Assembly: GCA_015064345.1 (NCBI GenBank)
Contig: SVSK01000004.1
Coordinates: 1-53,574, forward strand
Reading direction: 5' to 3'
DNA: 53,574 nucleotides
Origin: Oscillospiraceae bacterium
GTDB taxonomy: Bacteria > Bacillota > Clostridia > Oscillospirales > CAG-272
Part shown: positions 52,146 to 53,574 of the stretch, one piece after another
Layout of the letters: each line of letters begins with the position of its first letter
Position numbering within the stretch: the first letter of the stretch is position 1
Made by a program: the position numbers and the translations under genes
Notes under the pieces: generated by a model
Told to the model about the DNA's origin: nothing
The model's database searches: none
What the model saw: the letters and a program-made list of their open reading frames with translations, nothing else

Positions 52146-53574
52146 ATGAACAAGCGAATTATTTCAACTGTCATGGTCTTGTCCATGTTGTTTATTATGT
52201 TGGTATCTGCAGTACCTTCATATGCCGCAACTACGGAAGACCTGACGATCACGGCTGTGGCTGATAAATCTACAGTCGTGGCTGGCGACACGGTCACCTT
52301 TACGGTGAAGATCGGTCCTCACACCGATCTGCTGGGACTGGCATTTCAGTTGGATATACCGGACGGACTTACTTATGTAGTCGGATCCTATAAGCTGACT
52401 GAAGACCTTAAATCAACGTTGGGAGCGAGTAGTTGTGAGTTCTATGAGAGCACTCTATTCTTCCTTGCGGATGCTCAGTACACTTCAACAAGTGAACTTG
52501 ACATCATGACATTCCAGTGCACGGTAGATGCGGATGCGACCGGAACTCTCACTCTCGGCTTTATGCCTGATGAGAATGAGGACAACTACAACCATGCAAA
52601 AAACCTTAATTTGGTTCACGTTCCTGCATCTGTAGTTGTAGCTACACCTGTTACTGGTGTAACACTTCAGGAGACTATGTCTCTCAAGAGAGGGGAAACA
52701 AAGACCCTCAGCTTCACAGTAACCCCTGCTGATGCTACTAACACGGCTGTTCAGTTTACTTCCGGCAATCCTGAAATTGCTACTGTAGACGAAACAACCG
52801 GTGCTGTAACCGGTGTTAAAAAGGGTACAGCTATTATCACAGTAACAACAGAAGACGGTGGATTCACAGCAACATGTACTGTGACTGTTATTTGTATTCA
52901 CGGCGGTGGTACAGCAACATGTCAGACACTTGCGGTTTGTGAATATTGTGGAGAATCTTACGGTAGACTTGCCGACCACAACCCTGAGACCGAATGGACA
53001 AAGGATGAAACCGGCCACTGGTACAAGTGTAAGACAGAAGGCTGTACAGAAAAGGTAGACTTCGCAGCACATACACCTGATCATGAAGGTGGAGCAAGCG
53101 AAGACTATGCAGTAAAGTGTACAGAATGTGATTACACCATCTACGAGCGGCTTGAGCACACCCACGTCTTCGACAGACAGGAAACAACAGATACATACAA
53201 GGTATGTGATGCAACCTGTCAGACAAAGGCAACGTACAAGTATTCTTGTAAGTGCGGTGAAGCAGGCACAGAAACCTTCGAGGTTGGTGACTATGCTGAC
53301 CACAATCCTGAGACCGAATGGACAAAGGATGAAACCGGCCACTGGTACAAGTGTAAGACAGAAGGCTGTACAGAAAAGGTAGACTTCGCAGCACATACAC
53401 CTGATCATGAAGGTGGAGCAAGCGAAGACTATGCAGTAAAGTGTACAGAATGTGATTACACCATCTACGAGCGGCTTGAGCACACCCACGTCTTCGACAG
53501 ACAGGAAACAACAGATACATACAAGGTATGTGATGCAACCTGTCAGACAAAGGCAACGTACAAGTATTCTTGTA
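52146..53574 (+). CDS. secreted cohesin-like/BIG2 protein with Cys-rich tandem repeats (3' end beyond window)
   Basis: Open to the window edge (476 codons and one base). Signal peptide (1-27, ending PSYAA). Residues about 32-155 resemble a cohesin: VVAGDTVTFTVKIGPHTDLLGLAFQLDI, then LDIMTFQCTVDADATGTLTLGF. Residues about 168-245 are a BIG2 Ig-like domain (VTLQETMSLKRGETKTLSFTV to GTAIITVTTEDGG). From about residue 250 the sequence is Cys-rich, with a 108-residue unit repeated almost identically. Each unit holds pairs such as YKCKTEGC, VKCTECDY and YSCKCGEAG, probably zinc-binding. The ribosome site is AAAGGAG. Likely a surface scaffold or adhesin and a possible partner of the upstream dockerin protein. 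Confidence 0.78.
   Translation, partial: MNKRIISTVMVLSMLFIMLVSAVPSYAATTEDLTITAVADKSTVVAGDTVTFTVKIGPHTDLLGLAFQLDIPDGLTYVVGSYKLTEDLKSTLGASSCEFYESTLFFLADAQYTSTSELDIMTFQCTVDADATGTLTLGFMPDENEDNYNHAKNLNLVHVPASVVVATPVTGVTLQETMSLKRGETKTLSFTVTPADATNTAVQFTSGNPEIATVDETTGAVTGVKKGTAIITVTTEDGGFTATCTVTVICIHGGGTATCQTLAVCEYCGESYGRLADHNPETEWTKDETGHWYKCKTEGCTEKVDFAAHTPDHEGGASEDYAVKCTECDYTIYERLEHTHVFDRQETTDTYKVCDATCQTKATYKYSCKCGEAGTETFEVGDYADHNPETEWTKDETGHWYKCKTEGCTEKVDFAAHTPDHEGGASEDYAVKCTECDYTIYERLEHTHVFDRQETTDTYKVCDATCQTKATYKYSC
52974..53574 (+). repeat. 324-bp coding tandem repeat
   Basis: The unit from 52974 to 53297 is repeated from 53298 to the window end with only a few base changes. In frame (108 codons) and nearly identical, so a recent duplication. 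Confidence 0.9.

Noticed and set aside
52485-53556. Two long minus-strand frames over the last gene
   Set aside because: Both follow the 324-bp coding repeat on the opposite strand; the plus-strand frame has a signal peptide and domains.

Overview
The window looks like the chromosome of an endospore-forming, probably anaerobic member of the Clostridia, close to the Ruminococcaceae/Oscillospiraceae. The evidence is a complete spoIIIA operon, a cotJABC spore-coat operon, an alpha/beta-type SASP with a sigma-G-type promoter, class III anaerobic ribonucleotide reductase, an S-layer-homology protein, a GH29 fucosidase-like enzyme, and a dockerin-bearing LRR protein next to a cohesin-like protein. 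Family-level placement is inference.

Layout: 1-410 is a small array of palindromic repeats. 489-2334 holds an ECF-like sigma factor and a membrane partner. 2375-4921 (minus) holds an AraC regulator, a 52-aa Asn/Gln-rich protein and an SLH protein. 5093-15008 carries metabolic and translation genes (ilvE, a P-loop ATPase, a zinc-ribbon membrane protein, GH29, queH on the minus strand, an LCP-like protein, glyS, an aldose-epimerase-like protein, ksgA). 15062-16299 (minus) has a lipid kinase and ribosomal protein S21.

16476-21243 is the centre of interest. A minus-strand cotJA-cotJB-cotJC operon has its cotJC (manganese-catalase-like coat protein) cut into a 64-codon 5' part and a 145-codon 3' part by a 3454-bp element. 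The element carries a serine recombinase, a small overlapping ORF and an NhaC-type antiporter. Both junctions carry the same 12-bp core, which reads codon-aligned as Ile-Gly-Thr-Glu. Joining the halves at the core restores a perfect in-frame 208-aa CotJC with all five expected metal ligands. The circle junction would carry inverted-repeat arms like a serine-integrase attP. This is the architecture of a sporulation-gene intervening element (as in sigK/skin), here very small and carrying an ion antiporter.

21411-30882 carries rnhA, a DUF1294 protein, comEC (minus), a DUF6514-like protein (minus), a minus-strand sugar cluster (manA, ROK regulator, TIM-barrel epimerase), tRNA-Arg(CCG), then tsaE-tsaB-rpiB and a cytidylate-kinase-like gene. 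30991-35597 is spoIIIAA-AH with a candidate sigma-E promoter. 35653-42537 is mostly minus strand: anchored esterase, ldh, the ylxM-ffh-rpsP-khpA operon, a TIM-barrel epimerase and dapA; PAP2 phosphatase is on plus. 42731-48144 is queA-cdd-miaA and then nrdD-nrdG under two apparent NrdR boxes. The window ends with a SASP gene (minus), a 1061-aa signal-peptide/LRR/dockerin protein, a structured leader, and a cohesin-like/BIG2/Cys-rich-repeat surface protein that runs off the edge.

Several genuine genes are short or open-ended and easily missed: S21 (58 aa), the Asn/Gln-rich protein (52 aa) and the final truncated surface protein.
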